Assembly: GCF_017877355.1 (NCBI RefSeq)
Contig: NZ_JAGIPR010000002.1
Span: forward strand, 1 to 64,000
Origin: Chryseobacterium jejuense
GTDB lineage: Bacteria > Bacteroidota > Bacteroidia > Flavobacteriales > Weeksellaceae
Direction: 5' to 3'
Length of the DNA stretch: 64,000 nt
Shown here piece after piece: positions 30,668 through 40,200 of the stretch. The stretch's first letter is position 1. Each line of letters opens with the position of its first letter. The translations under genes were made by a program, and so were the position numbers. Under the pieces are notes generated by a model, which worked only from the letters and a program-made list of their open reading frames with translations, was not told the origin of the DNA and did no database searches.

Positions 30668-31513
30668 ATGAAAACTTTATTGACCGCTTTATTTTTACTG
30701 ACTGTACAACTTTTTGCAGCTCAGGAAAATGAAGTATATGCAGACGGTGTTTTTAATTTTTCTGAAAACAAAAACCAGAAGATCTTTACAGATTGGACAA
30801 GGGTAAGAACAGAACCGGGTGTTAATGCTCAGGTTTTGGATTCACTGCAGAGTAATCAGCAGATTATGATTCTTAAAAAAGAAGAAACAGTGCCGGTTTT
30901 ACAACTGGGAGAAAGAAGAGCTAATTGGTATAAAATTTCTTATCAGAAAGGTGATGTAATGAGTGAAGGCTATATTTGGGGAGGCAACCTTTGTGTAGGC
31001 TATCGTAATAAAAACGGATATGATTTCCTTTTCGGACTTTCAAAAACAGTGGATAGAAAAAATAAATCACTGAATGAGATTGAAAAACAGAATATTGCCG
31101 GAATAAAAATAATGGAAGGGAATACCCTGATTGAAGAAATCTACTTTGATACCGGAAGAGGAGAAGAGTTGAGTACAGCCTCCTTTAGTATTGAAAGCAA
31201 CCACAAACTACAGGATATAGAATTTACTTTAAAAGCAATGGTGTCCGGTGAAGCATGTGGTATTGCAACGTATGACCAATACGTTCTTTATAAGGATAAG
31301 AAACTGATTGCTCTTCCACAGTTGATGAATGTAGGAGACGCCGGAGCTTACTATCACAGTGAAGAATATGTTTTTCCTAATGATAAAGGAGGAGTTCCTA
31401 ATACCTTTATCCTGAAAGTAGAAGATATGGAAACCGATGATAAAGACCGGGAGAAGAAAAAACGTTCTTCCAAAACGTATCTTTGGAATGGAAGTTCTTA
31501 TAAACTTAAATAG
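30668..31513 (+). CDS. secreted protein with bacterial SH3-like domain
   Basis: The 281-residue product has a signal peptide (MKTLLTALFLLTVQLFAAQ) and an SH3-type region (about 38-110: WTRVRTEPGVNAQVLDSLQSNQQI...ANWYKISYQKG...GYIWGGNLC) like those that bind peptidoglycan or ligands in the periplasm. The C-terminal half is a beta-rich region without a known family. It follows prmA by 15 bases and ends at a strong terminator. The function is unknown. Confidence 0.75.
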   Translation: MKTLLTALFLLTVQLFAAQENEVYADGVFNFSENKNQKIFTDWTRVRTEPGVNAQVLDSLQSNQQIMILKKEETVPVLQLGERRANWYKISYQKGDVMSEGYIWGGNLCVGYRNKNGYDFLFGLSKTVDRKNKSLNEIEKQNIAGIKIMEGNTLIEEIYFDTGRGEELSTASFSIESNHKLQDIEFTLKAMVSGEACGIATYDQYVLYKDKKLIALPQLMNVGDAGAYYHSEEYVFPNDKGGVPNTFILKVEDMETDDKDREKKKRSSKTYLWNGSSYKLK

Positions 31514-31534
31514 ATCTTTTGCTTAAAATAAATA

Positions 31535-31565
31535 AAACCGTTGTCATTGTACAGCGGTTTTTTTG
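31535..31565 (+). terminator. Rho-independent terminator of the prmA operon
   Basis: The AAACCGTTGT/ACAGCGGTTT stem (one G-U pair) with a six-base loop is followed by TTTTTG. Confidence 0.85.
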
Positions 31566-31583
31566 TTCATACAGAATACAACA

Positions 31584-31612
31584 CAAAAATAGGACTGGAA
31601 TATCCAGTCCTA
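31584..31612 (-). terminator. intrinsic terminator on the minus strand with no gene in front
   Basis: A perfect 10-bp stem TAGGACTGGA/TCCAGTCCTA with a three-base loop is followed, on the minus strand, by TTTTTG. The nearest minus-strand gene already has its own terminator at 31914-31951, so this one implies a further minus-strand transcript. Confidence 0.6.
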
Positions 31613-31913
31613 CCCAAACATGATTAAGTGTATAGTTTAGCCATAAATGGCTATAAGGAATAAGTTGTTGCACAAAAAAGATTTTTATTGATGCTTAATC
31701 AATGTTTCTTTAAATAATAATTAAAACTAACTTTTATAGAGGCTTCTCGGTAAAAGCTTATACGATAAAAGTACCACGAATTAAAGTTTATTAGGTGAAA
31801 AGTTAAGTTGATTCCGCGAAATAAGGCAGTGAAACGGAATTTTCATACTGTGAAGCGTACCTGGCAACTTTCAGATTGAGGTAGTATCCATATGCTTATT
31901 CAGGGCAATCTGC
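31613..31913 (-). ncRNA. candidate structured non-coding RNA
   Basis: This 300-base gene-free stretch lies on the minus strand between two intrinsic terminators. It has no ORF longer than about 21 codons and contains local stems such as ATTCCG...CGGAAT (around 31811-31840). The minus-strand segment CCGAGAAGCCT (31740-31750) also occurs in enterobacterial 6S RNA as I remember it, which may be chance. No clear TAnnTTTG promoter was seen. A 6S-like RNA or a 3' UTR product are both possible. Confidence 0.25.
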
Positions 31914-31951
31914 CATAAATAAAAACCCTCACAGTTCTTGCTGTGAGGGTT
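31914..31951 (-). terminator. Rho-independent terminator of the acid phosphatase gene
   Basis: A perfect 11-bp stem AACCCTCACAG/CTGTGAGGGTT has a six-base loop; on the minus strand it is followed by TTTATTTA. It lies 39 bases after the stop codon of the minus-strand gene. Confidence 0.85.
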
Positions 31952-31989
31952 CGTAAATTCTTTGTATATATTTACAAATACACTTTTTT

Positions 31990-32814
31990 TTATGGATTAG
32001 CCTTTACAGCATTATACATCAGTGAATCTTTCTGTTGATGAGTGTAATCATATTTGTATTGATAAAATGAAGACTCCCAGTCCCCATATCCAACGTTAGG
32101 AATGATAATGAATTTTTTACCAAACTCATTCGCTGCGTTTTTCACGGCTGCAGATCGTTCTATTTCTGATTTTTTATCGAACAGATTGGAGAAATCAGCA
32201 AGATTATCACCCAATAGTAAAACGATATTATAATTTTTAGCAATGTCCAGGCGTCTGTTCTCCTTACTGCTTTCTTTAGATCGAAGAATAAGGTTGGCAT
32301 CACTTTGAAGTGGGAAATTGTATTTTTTCAGATTTTTCAATGTTCCTGCACGTTCCTGTTCTATACGGTTGGTAACGTAAAATACCTGTATACCTTTACT
32401 CGCTGCATACTGATAGAATGCCTGAGAACCGGTAAGTGGTGTTGCAATACCTTTGGCAGTCCATTCTTCCCATGTTTTTTGATCGTAATCTTTTCCCATT
32501 TTTGAACGCTCAACGGCGTAATAGGAATTATCTAAAAAGGTCTCATCAATATCAGAAACAATCGCTAAAGGTTTATCCGATTTTTGTGCTAAAGCTTCAT
32601 TCAGACGAAGTTTTGCAATATTGTAAGCCTGCAGGCAAAGTGCTTCATATTCGGCTGCTCTTTGTTGATAAAACGCAGCATATATTTTCCCGTCACGTCC
32701 AAGATTTTGATAAGGAGCATCCTGAATAATGGTTTTTGTAACCGGAACAGCTGTTTTACATGACAGGGTCAAAGCAAAAGCACAGCTTGCAATAATGAAC
32801 TTGAAATTTTTCAT
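31990..32814 (-). CDS. 5'-nucleotidase / acid phosphatase, lipoprotein e(P4) family
   Basis: This 274-residue HAD-superfamily phosphatase hydrolyses nucleotide or other phosphomonoesters at the outer membrane or in the periplasm. It has a lipoprotein-type signal (MKNFKFIIASCAFALTLSC, Cys19), the catalytic DIDETFLDN with both aspartates, VTNR as motif II and LLLGDNLADF as the C-terminal metal-binding motif. The length fits the e(P4) family. It has its own promoter element and terminator. It adds to the phosphate-scavenging genes of this window. Confidence 0.92.
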   Translation of the reverse strand: MKNFKFIIASCAFALTLSCKTAVPVTKTIIQDAPYQNLGRDGKIYAAFYQQRAAEYEALCLQAYNIAKLRLNEALAQKSDKPLAIVSDIDETFLDNSYYAVERSKMGKDYDQKTWEEWTAKGIATPLTGSQAFYQYAASKGIQVFYVTNRIEQERAGTLKNLKKYNFPLQSDANLILRSKESSKENRRLDIAKNYNIVLLLGDNLADFSNLFDKKSEIERSAAVKNAANEFGKKFIIIPNVGYGDWESSFYQYKYDYTHQQKDSLMYNAVKANP

Positions 32815-32833
32815 TGAATTAAAATAGAGAAAG

Positions 32834-32841
32834 CAAAATTA
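32834..32841 (-). promoter_or_regulatory. Bacteroidetes -7 promoter element (TAATTTTG, minus strand)
   Basis: CAAAATTA on the plus strand reads TAATTTTG on the minus strand, 20 bases before the acid phosphatase ATG. Confidence 0.55.
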
Positions 32842-32977
32842 TAACAATTAGATTGGTATGACAACTATTTCTCATATTAGCTTTTTTGAAGGTACAATAA
32901 GTATTAGATTTGAATACTGAATTAACACATGATCCTTAGATGGCTAAGAAGAAGATAAAAGGATAAAAAATTACTAA

Positions 32978-33565
32978 ATGACCAACGTATTTGAAGATTA
33001 CTTATGCTCAACAGGAGGACTATCATTAGAGGAAATTAATTTTTCTGTGCAGTTCTTCAAACCGATCCACTTAAAAAAGGGTGATTTTTTTATTAGTGAG
33101 AATGAGCCCTGCCGCTATATTGGATTTATCGCTAGTGGCGGTGTAAAAGCATACGCTATCGATAAAGAAGGAAAAGAAAATATAACCTGCTTCAAGTTTG
33201 AAAATGAATTTGTCACCTCGTTTCCGGAATTTGTAAAACAGGAGAAATCCAGAAGGAGCATCAGGGCTATAGAAGATAGCGTAATCTATAGAATAAGTTT
33301 CCCGGATTATCAGCATCTGCTTGATCGTGTGACTGCCTGGAACGGAGTTATAAAATCGGTGATGGAAAAAGAGTATAGTCAAAAAGAATGTTATTTGCTC
33401 AATTATAATAATAAATCGACTGTAGATAAATACCTTTATGTTCTGTCTGATGAACCGATGCTTGTTCAACGCGTAGCAACTCAGGATCTGGCATCATACC
33501 TGGGCATCACACAGCGATCGCTTACCCGTGCGAAGGGACAAATACATAAACCCGACGTATTATAG
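32978..33565 (+). CDS. Crp/Fnr-family transcriptional regulator
   Basis: The 195-residue protein has an N-terminal cyclic-nucleotide-binding beta-roll (about 25-115, with KKGDFFISENEPCRYIGFIASG) and a C-terminal helix-turn-helix (QDLASYLGITQRSLTRAKGQI). The beta-roll lacks the full cAMP-binding cassette, as in most Bacteroidetes members, so the ligand is unknown. The MBL-fold hydrolase gene begins 56 bases downstream with its own promoter element and may be a target. Confidence 0.88.
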   Translation: MTNVFEDYLCSTGGLSLEEINFSVQFFKPIHLKKGDFFISENEPCRYIGFIASGGVKAYAIDKEGKENITCFKFENEFVTSFPEFVKQEKSRRSIRAIEDSVIYRISFPDYQHLLDRVTAWNGVIKSVMEKEYSQKECYLLNYNNKSTVDKYLYVLSDEPMLVQRVATQDLASYLGITQRSLTRAKGQIHKPDVL

Positions 33566-33599
33566 GACAAATGTCCTTATGCGATTTTGGTTAGCGATG

Positions 33600-33607
33600 T
33601 AGATTTG
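33600..33607 (+). promoter_or_regulatory. Bacteroidetes -7 promoter element (TAGATTTG)
   Basis: TAGATTTG ends 14 bases before the ATG of the MBL-fold gene; a TTTTGG about 12 bases upstream of it may be part of a -33 element, though the spacing is short. Confidence 0.5.
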
Positions 33608-33620
33608 CACAAAAAAAATT

Positions 33621-34304
33621 ATGCTACGTCAAATTACCACCGAAGTATTCCAGATTCCACTGATGCCGCGAAACGGTATCAACTGCTATATTATCGAAGG
33701 TGTACTGGTAGATTCCGGAATAAGGAGTTCATATACCACTATAAAGAAAGTTATCCAGAAAATTGCTGTTCATCAACATGTACTTACACATGCGCATGCA
33801 GACCACCAGGGGTGCAGTGATCAGATATGTGCAGAGTTTGAAATTCCTTTACTCTGTCATCCCAACGAAGTTTTTAGGACCGAAACAGGTATGGTAACCA
33901 ACGACTATCCAACTCCGGATCATTGGGTGGCAATGCTTCAGCAAAAATACTGGGCTGGGCAGGGACATCAAGTTGATCAGACCATTGTTGAAAATGATAT
34001 GATCGGAAACTTTCGGGTAATAGAAACGCCAGGACATTCGGGTGGTCATATTTCTTTGTTCCGTGAGCGCGATGGTGTACTGATCATCGGAGATGCGGCA
34101 ACCAATATGAACATTCTTACTACAGTAACCGGTCTGAGACTTCCTCCAAACATGTTCACTTCGGATCAGCAGCGCAATATCAAATCGCTCAAGAAGCTAG
34201 CAGAACTGAACCCTTCCATTATTTGCTTCGGTCACGGGCCGGTCATGCGAAATACAGATCGGAAGTTTGAGCAATTTGTGGCTAAATGCAGTGCGGCTGT
34301 TTAA
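33621..34304 (+). CDS. MBL-fold metallohydrolase
   Basis: The 227-residue protein carries the metallo-beta-lactamase-fold zinc motif THAHADH (His57, His59, Asp61, His62), the later histidines in TPGHSGGHIS and CFGHGP, and the aspartate in IIGDAAT, so the dinuclear metal site is complete. Family members range from glyoxalase II-like thioesterases to lactonases; the substrate cannot be read. No signal peptide, so it is cytoplasmic. It pairs with the upstream Crp-family regulator. Confidence 0.9.
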   Translation: MLRQITTEVFQIPLMPRNGINCYIIEGVLVDSGIRSSYTTIKKVIQKIAVHQHVLTHAHADHQGCSDQICAEFEIPLLCHPNEVFRTETGMVTNDYPTPDHWVAMLQQKYWAGQGHQVDQTIVENDMIGNFRVIETPGHSGGHISLFRERDGVLIIGDAATNMNILTTVTGLRLPPNMFTSDQQRNIKSLKKLAELNPSIICFGHGPVMRNTDRKFEQFVAKCSAAV

Positions 34305-34382
34305 AGATAGATCTTGCTGTAATTACAGTTTAAAAGGAAAAGCATTTTAGATTCCTTCTTTTATAGGGCTATGAGGTTTAAG

Positions 34383-34451
34383 TGGGCGCAGAAGGACTCG
34401 AACCTTGTCCGTTCCGATTACAAATCGGGATGCTCTATCTGTTGAGCTACG
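34383..34451 (-). pseudogene. broken tRNA (Thr-type anticodon TGT)
   Basis: Read on the minus strand, this has a D arm (GTAGCTCAACAGATAGAGC), an anticodon arm with loop TTTGTAA (anticodon TGT, Thr) and a T arm (GGTTCGAGTCC). The 5' acceptor strand is missing: sequence diverges after GAGCTACG and cannot pair with the 3' strand, and the anticodon stem has a mismatch. It shares a 23-base identical core with the fragment at 44476-44530. A remnant, or an old attachment site. Confidence 0.65.
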
Positions 34452-34473
34452 TTAATAAGCTTTAGTAAGGACA

Positions 34474-34507
34474 ACAAAAAACCTCACCATAAAAATGATG
34501 AGGTTTT
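34474..34507 (-). terminator. tRNA-type hairpin AAAACCTCA/TGAGGTTTT
   Basis: A 9-bp stem with a 12-base loop, the same sequence as the hairpin that follows the third tRNA cassette (46911-46940). On the minus strand it is followed by TTGTTG. Its presence here without an intact tRNA supports decay of a tRNA cluster. The following gap (34508-34802) has no convincing gene; CTTGACAGGATTATCC at about 34513 may be a further tRNA scrap. Confidence 0.5.
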
Positions 34508-34802
34508 GTGAACTTGACAGGATTATCCTCGAACTCTTTGGTTGCTGATCTTAATTTGATTTTAAGTGTATTTTATTGATTATCAGTTGTTTGGTTTTAT
34601 TGCAAGAAGTTTTGATTCCATTTTGAGAGATTTCCATAATCGTTATACAAAAAAATCTTCCAAATTGACTACTTGCAGGATTTGTCTATTCTTAATTCAC
34701 AGAATTAGCTATTAAAATGTCGTTGAATACTAATGGATAAACCGCCTCCAATGATGATATTTTTTTCTTTATTCATCATTTAAACTTTTTAAATTTTTAA
34801 AA

Positions 34803-34830
34803 GAACCGACTGTCTACAAACAGCCGGTTC
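34803..34830 (-). terminator. probable terminator of the SDR/efflux transcript
   Basis: The GAACCGACTGT/ACAGCCGGTTC stem (one G-U pair) is followed on the minus strand by TTTTAAAAATTT. It lies about 150 bases after the SDR stop. Confidence 0.6.
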
Positions 34831-34846
34831 AAGGGAAAAAAATCTT

Positions 34847-34935
34847 TTTCCTTCTAAAAACACTTAATACTCACTATTTATCGCTGATGCTTTTCTATAC
34901 TTAGCTTCATTGATCTTATATTCTGCCTTAAGAAC
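34847..34935 (-). pseudogene. duplicated 3' end of the tolC-like efflux gene
   Basis: This stretch is a diverged copy of 35891-35977, the 3' end of the outer-membrane efflux gene. On the minus strand it still encodes KAEYKINEAKYRKAS and an in-phase stop, against KAEYKINEAKYKKAS in the intact gene. The two copies lie on either side of the SDR gene, so the SDR gene was probably inserted here together with, or between, copies of this end. Confidence 0.75.
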
Positions 34936-34980
34936 TATGTAAGCTCTTTATCTTGCAAATTTTTCTGTGTGTATTTAGTT

Positions 34981-35718
34981 TTACAATTGTGCGGTAATAC
35001 CCCCATCAATTATAAACTCTGATCCTGTAGAATAACTTGACTCATCAGAAGCAAGATAAACTACTAAAGAGGATACTTCCTTCGCATCGGCAGCTCTTCC
35101 TAAAGGGATGTTGATTTTTGACAATTCCTCCTTCGGCACCGCGCTGGTCATTGGCGTATCAATCAATCCCGGATGTACAGAGTTAACCCTGATATTATAC
35201 TTTGCCAATTCCACCGCTGCTGATTTGGTCATTCCTCTAACTGCAAATTTAGATGCAGAATAGGCAAGCCTGTATGGTGCTGCAACAAAGCCTGCGATCG
35301 ACGATATATTGACTATCGAGCCCGTCGATCCTTTTTTCATTGAAGGAATTACAGCTTTCATGCCTAAAAAAACAGATACCTGGTTGATTTCTATCACCTG
35401 TCGGTATAAAGCTTCTGGCATCTCTTCCAATAAAGCAGGCTTATCAATACCTGCATTATTAACCAATATATCGACTGGGCCAAAAGTTTTTTCAGCGGCT
35501 TCAATTACTTTATCCCAGTCTTCTTTGCTCGAAACATCATGTTTGACAAATAGTGCGCTGTGATCTCCTAGAGATTGGGCGACTTCCAGGCCTTTCTCTT
35601 CGTTAATATCTGTGAGTACAACTTTTGCACCCTCTGCAACAAAAGCAACTGCGTGGGCTGCACCCATTCCTGATGCTGCACCCGTAATAATCGCTATTTT
35701 ACCTTTTAATCTGTCCAT
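34981..35718 (-). CDS. short-chain dehydrogenase/reductase
   Basis: The 245-residue classical SDR has TGAASGMGAA (cofactor binding), NNAG, the active-site Ser-Tyr-Lys (NISSIAG, YSASK) and the C-terminal GSEFIIDGG. It resembles hydroxysteroid or cyclopentanol dehydrogenases; Asp in VVLTDINEE suggests NAD rather than NADP preference (inference). It lies between two copies of the tolC 3' end, which points to recent insertion behind the efflux operon. A link to efflux or detoxification is only contextual. Confidence 0.9.
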   Translation of the reverse strand: MDRLKGKIAIITGAASGMGAAHAVAFVAEGAKVVLTDINEEKGLEVAQSLGDHSALFVKHDVSSKEDWDKVIEAAEKTFGPVDILVNNAGIDKPALLEEMPEALYRQVIEINQVSVFLGMKAVIPSMKKGSTGSIVNISSIAGFVAAPYRLAYSASKFAVRGMTKSAAVELAKYNIRVNSVHPGLIDTPMTSAVPKEELSKINIPLGRAADAKEVSSLVVYLASDESSYSTGSEFIIDGGITAQL

Positions 35719-35890
35719 GTTTTATAAATTTTAAGGTTAAATTTTCTTATTAATATTGCTCTGTCATAAATTCTGCATCTGCAACGATTCCTACATTACA
35801 ATAGATTGATTTATCGCCTGCAAAATCAAACAGAACAGTTAGTTATTCTGTATTTGTGAGTCTTTTTTAGTATTAAGGAAAAGATTACTC

Positions 35891-35977
35891 TTCCTTTCTA
35901 AAAACACTTAATGCTCACCATCCATCCCTGAAGCTTTTTTATACTTAGCTTCATTGATCTTATATTCTGCCTTGGCA
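35891..35977 (-). repeat. parent copy of the tolC 3'-end direct repeat
   Basis: This stretch, made of the last codons of the tolC-like gene plus its first downstream bases, is repeated with about ten differences at 34847-34935 in the same orientation, about 1.04 kb away. Confidence 0.75.
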
Positions 35978-37194
35978 TCAAGAATCTCCGATTTGGCTTC
36001 CTGCCAGAGAACCTGAGCTTTCAATACTTCTTCTGCTACCACAGTTCCTGCGTCGTATCTGTCCTGGTTCAGCCTGAGATTTTCCGTGGCCTGAACAAGA
36101 GATTTTTCAGCAAGCTCGATATGTTTAACAGATTGGTTGAGCTGCATCACGGCATTCTGGACTTCCAGCACCAGAAGCTCTTTCGTTTCTTCCAGTTCAA
36201 GCTTTTGAGCATTGGTTTTATATTGCTGCTCTTTTACTTTCTGCTCTCTTACTCCCCAGTCATAAATCGGAATGTTTACAGACAGCATTCCCACAAATCC
36301 CTGCATATTATTTTTCATATTGATAGGATTAACATTTTTACCAAAACTGGAAAAGCCGATTCCCGAAAGAGCTACCGTCGGCTTGCGGTCACCATCAAGC
36401 AGTTTTTCCTGAAGCTCATTTATTTCTACTGCTTTGGCAAGAATGGATAGCTCAGGCCGGTTCGTCGGCTGTAGCTGATTATCTGCCAAAATACCAGCAA
36501 AGCTGCCGCTTACAGCATCCTCCACATCAAAATCGGAATCGGGAAGTCCTGCGATCTGGGCAAGGTTTAACTTGGCTATGCTAAGGCCATCTTCTGCACG
36601 TTTCAGATTGAGTTGTGCCTCATTCTGCTGAACTTCTATTTTCAACAGGTCATTTTTATAGGTCAGCCCTGCGTCAAAGGAATTCTTCACATTGGTATGC
36701 AACTGATCCAGAAGCTTGATGTATTCTTTTGCCAGTGCTATTTTCTCCTTGGCATTTACGATCTGCCAGTACATGGTTTCCGCAGAAAGTTTTACTTCCT
36801 CTTTGGTAAGGTCTTTCTGCGCCATCTGCAGATCTACGGCCGCTGAAGAAATCTTTTTACCGGTTTCTACTTTCCCGCCGGCATACAAAACCTGGGTAAC
36901 ATTCACATTGGCGCTTCCCAATACTTCCGGCAACAGGTTTGAAAGGGGTTTGGAGAAATAATATCCTCCCACACTTCCGTCCACTGTAGGTTTTCCCCCT
37001 GCTTCTGCAGCCGTTCTTGCAGCCTTGGCAGCTTCTATATTCTGTTGCGCTTTTTTGATCTTTTTATTGTTCTCTAATGCCAGGTTTCTGACTTCATCCA
37101 CAGAAACTACACGTTCCTGAGCCTGAGCTCCTATTGCCGCTGTAAACAACAGCACCAGAACTATTTTTGATATCGTATCGTATATTATTTTCAT
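35908..37194 (-). CDS. TolC-family outer-membrane efflux protein
   Basis: The outer-membrane exit duct of the tripartite RND pump. From the ATG at 37194 it has 428 residues: a signal peptide (MKIIYDTISKIVLVLLFTAAIGAQAQ) and two long helical repeats characteristic of OEP proteins (ALENNKKIKKAQQNIEAAKAARTAAEAGGKP at the start, AEKSLVQATENLRLNQDRYDAGTVVAEEVL near the end; only parts are needed for recognition). The frame is open to 37224. It is the third gene of the efflux operon, 98 bases after the permease. Its 3' end has a diverged copy at 34847-34935. Confidence 0.93.
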   Translation of the reverse strand: MKIIYDTISKIVLVLLFTAAIGAQAQERVVSVDEVRNLALENNKKIKKAQQNIEAAKAARTAAEAGGKPTVDGSVGGYYFSKPLSNLLPEVLGSANVNVTQVLYAGGKVETGKKISSAAVDLQMAQKDLTKEEVKLSAETMYWQIVNAKEKIALAKEYIKLLDQLHTNVKNSFDAGLTYKNDLLKIEVQQNEAQLNLKRAEDGLSIAKLNLAQIAGLPDSDFDVEDAVSGSFAGILADNQLQPTNRPELSILAKAVEINELQEKLLDGDRKPTVALSGIGFSSFGKNVNPINMKNNMQGFVGMLSVNIPIYDWGVREQKVKEQQYKTNAQKLELEETKELLVLEVQNAVMQLNQSVKHIELAEKSLVQATENLRLNQDRYDAGTVVAEEVLKAQVLWQEAKSEILDAKAEYKINEAKYKKASGMDGEH

Positions 37195-37292
37195 TTTTTT
37201 TACATAAAGGTTGCCCTGCAGCACTAAACAAAGGAGTTTATTAACAAGGAATCAACGCAGAGCAACCGGTTAAAAAATTGATATTATAAATA

Positions 37293-40200
37293 TTAGTGAT
37301 GAGGTTTGGGCTTATATAAAATAACCTCGTCGTCCAATTGATCTTCAGGTGTTTCATCTTTAGGCACGGGATCTTTCAGAAGCTTGTAATACATCACCGG
37401 AACAATGAAAAGCGTAAAGATCATTGAGAAGATAAGCCCAAAGGCCAATACACTTCCTAAAGGTGCCCACATCGGGGATTTACCCAGGATCATTGGAACT
37501 ACTCCTACGGCAGCAGCGGCAGATGTAAGGAATATAGGACGCATTCTTCGCTTAGCCGCCGCTATAGCCGCCGCCTTGTGTGAGTACCCATGTTCCCGAA
37601 TTAGCTCATCTGCATAATCTACCAGGATGATTCCGTTTCTTACCACGATACCAATCAAACTGATGATTCCCATAAAGCCTGTCATTCCTAATGGATTTCC
37701 GGTAATAAAAAGCCCGAAGAAGGCTCCGAAAAGACTCAGTAGGAACGTGCACAGGATAATGAGCGCTTTTCCCAGACTTTTGAACTGGAACAACAGCGTA
37801 AGGAAGATCAGAATAAGGCTCACAGAAAGTGAAAGCATCATTCCCGGAGTATTTTCAGCTGTTGATTCCGCATCTCCTCCATATTGGATTGTCGTGCCTG
37901 CCGGGAGGGCAAGCGCCTCAATTTTTGGCAGGGCTTCTTTCAGTATTCTTGACGGCTTAGGGCCAAGCTGTGATTCTGCCAATACACTGGTGTACTTGAT
38001 GCCATTCCTTCTTGAAATTACTCCAGTATGCCATTCCGGCTGCAATGTCGCCACTTCCTTCAACGGGATCTTTCCGCCAAAATGCGATTGTATGTGAAGA
38101 TTTTCCAGGGCATTCATATCTTTCCTGCTTATGGAATCATATCTCAGGAAAATATCGACAGGTTTGTCTCCTTCCCATAATGTCGAAACAGAATATCCTT
38201 TCAGCCCGGCTCCAAGTGTTTGGGTAATAGCCTGATTCGTTACACCTAGCCGATTGGCCTTAACATCATCCACATTCAGCTTTACGCCCATATAATCATA
38301 TTCGCTGCTCAGACGTACATTATTGGTTCCTGGTGTATTTTCAAGGATATTTTTAATCTCCAGTGCTACGCTTCTCTGATTGGATTCATTATCACTTACC
38401 ACACGGATATCAATTGGTGAACCTTCCTGAAAGCTGAGCTGCTTCAACTTAATGGAGCCATCAGGTATAAAATTTTTCAGTTTTTCAAGATATTCTTTGA
38501 CCATTTCATTAGATGCATCATTACTGATTGTCGTAATGAAAACCTGTGCAAAATATTTTTTAGGAGATTCCGGTGCATAGGAAGTATGGAATCGTGGTGA
38601 ACTCATTCCTACGAAGCTTGTGATATCCACTACGCGATTGTCTTTTTTAAGGATCTTTTCAAGCTCTTTTACTTTAACTTCCGTTTTCTCCAGTGAGGTC
38701 CCGTTAGGCATCCAGACTTCCATATTGAATTGATTACGCTCAGTGAGCGGGAAAAACTCCGGATCTACTTTGGTAGCAATAAAAAGGGCACTAACAATAG
38801 ATAGCACACCAATAAACATTGTTGTTTTTGGCCATTTGAAAGCCAATCCAATCCCATTATCAAATGCTGTCTGAAGATGATCCAGCATGTTTTTCTTCAG
38901 GGGCCTGTCACTTACTTTATGCTTTAATCCTTTCTTAATGAATACATAACAAGTGTATGGTGTAAGGAACAGAGCGACTAGCATTGAGGTAATCAGTGCA
39001 ATAGCTACAGTAATCGGGAGTGAAAACATAAAATCTTTTGCAATGCCATCCATAAATAAAGCTAATGGAGCAAATGCAAATATAATGGCCATCGTTGCCG
39101 TAAAAATCGGAAGTGAAAGCTGTTGGGCTGCCTGCCAGGCTGCCGTCCATGGTGTTATCCCTTCATCAAGCTTTTCAATATAATTATCAACTACCACAAT
39201 GGCATTGTCCACCACCATTCCAAGGACAATGATCAAAGCGGCAAGGGTTACCTGGTGCAGTTCCAGACCCACTATCTGCATGAGCCCAAACGTAATAATG
39301 ATAGAAATAGGTGCTGCTGCTGAAGCTACACCGGCTACCCGTATAGGAAGCAGTAACATTACAACAAGTACCACAGAACCTATCGCCATGGCGAACTCCA
39401 CCATGAAATGACTGATACTTTCTCCAACGGCTTCTGGCTGATTCACAATCGTTTTCATATGAATATCCGGCGGGAAATTTTTCTGAATGTCTTCAATCTT
39501 TTTCTCTACTTCTTTCCCGAAGGCTACGATATTGTTTCCGGGCTGCATGTCAACGGTCAGTACCATAGCCTTTTCATCTCCTATTCTTACCAATGAAGAA
39601 GGTTCTTCAAAACGTCTTTCAAGGTCGGCGACATCTTTCAGGCGCACCACATTGCCTGCCGGTGTGGTATAGACGATCTGCTCGGCAATATCAGATATAT
39701 TCTTGTAACGGCTATTGGTAAAGACCGGAATGATTGCATTGGAACCGGAGGATATTTCTCCATTATATCCGGTCACATTCTGCTGCTGTATGGCACTGAC
39801 CAATGTGTTGATTCCAAAACCGTACTGCTGTAGTTTCTGGTCATTGATCTTAATGTAGATCTGCTGTTTCTGGCCTCCGGATCGGTTAATCTTGGAAACC
39901 GTAGGTATTACCTTCAGACCATCTTCCAGCTTATCAACATATCTTTCGATCTCAGCGTATGTTCTTTCTTTAGAAGATACGGAGATGATCATTGCCGTTA
40001 CATTGGCAAAATTACTGTTGATAAACGGTCCGACAACTCCGGCAGGAAGCTTTGGACGGAGATTCGCATCCATATCAAGCTGAAGTGTATGCCAGAATTT
40101 CTTACGGTCTTTGACATCAGTATTCATTTCCACGGTGAAAAATACCTGTCCTTCTTTCACTTCGGCTTTTACTTTTTTCTTTTTGATCTCTTCAAAAGAG

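Noticed and set aside
34705..34779. 24-codon minus-strand ORF beginning MMNKEKNIIIGGGLSISI
   Set aside because: It has a Gly-rich N-terminus like a truncated nucleotide-binding protein or a GG peptide, but it is too short, with no promoter and no family; not supportable.
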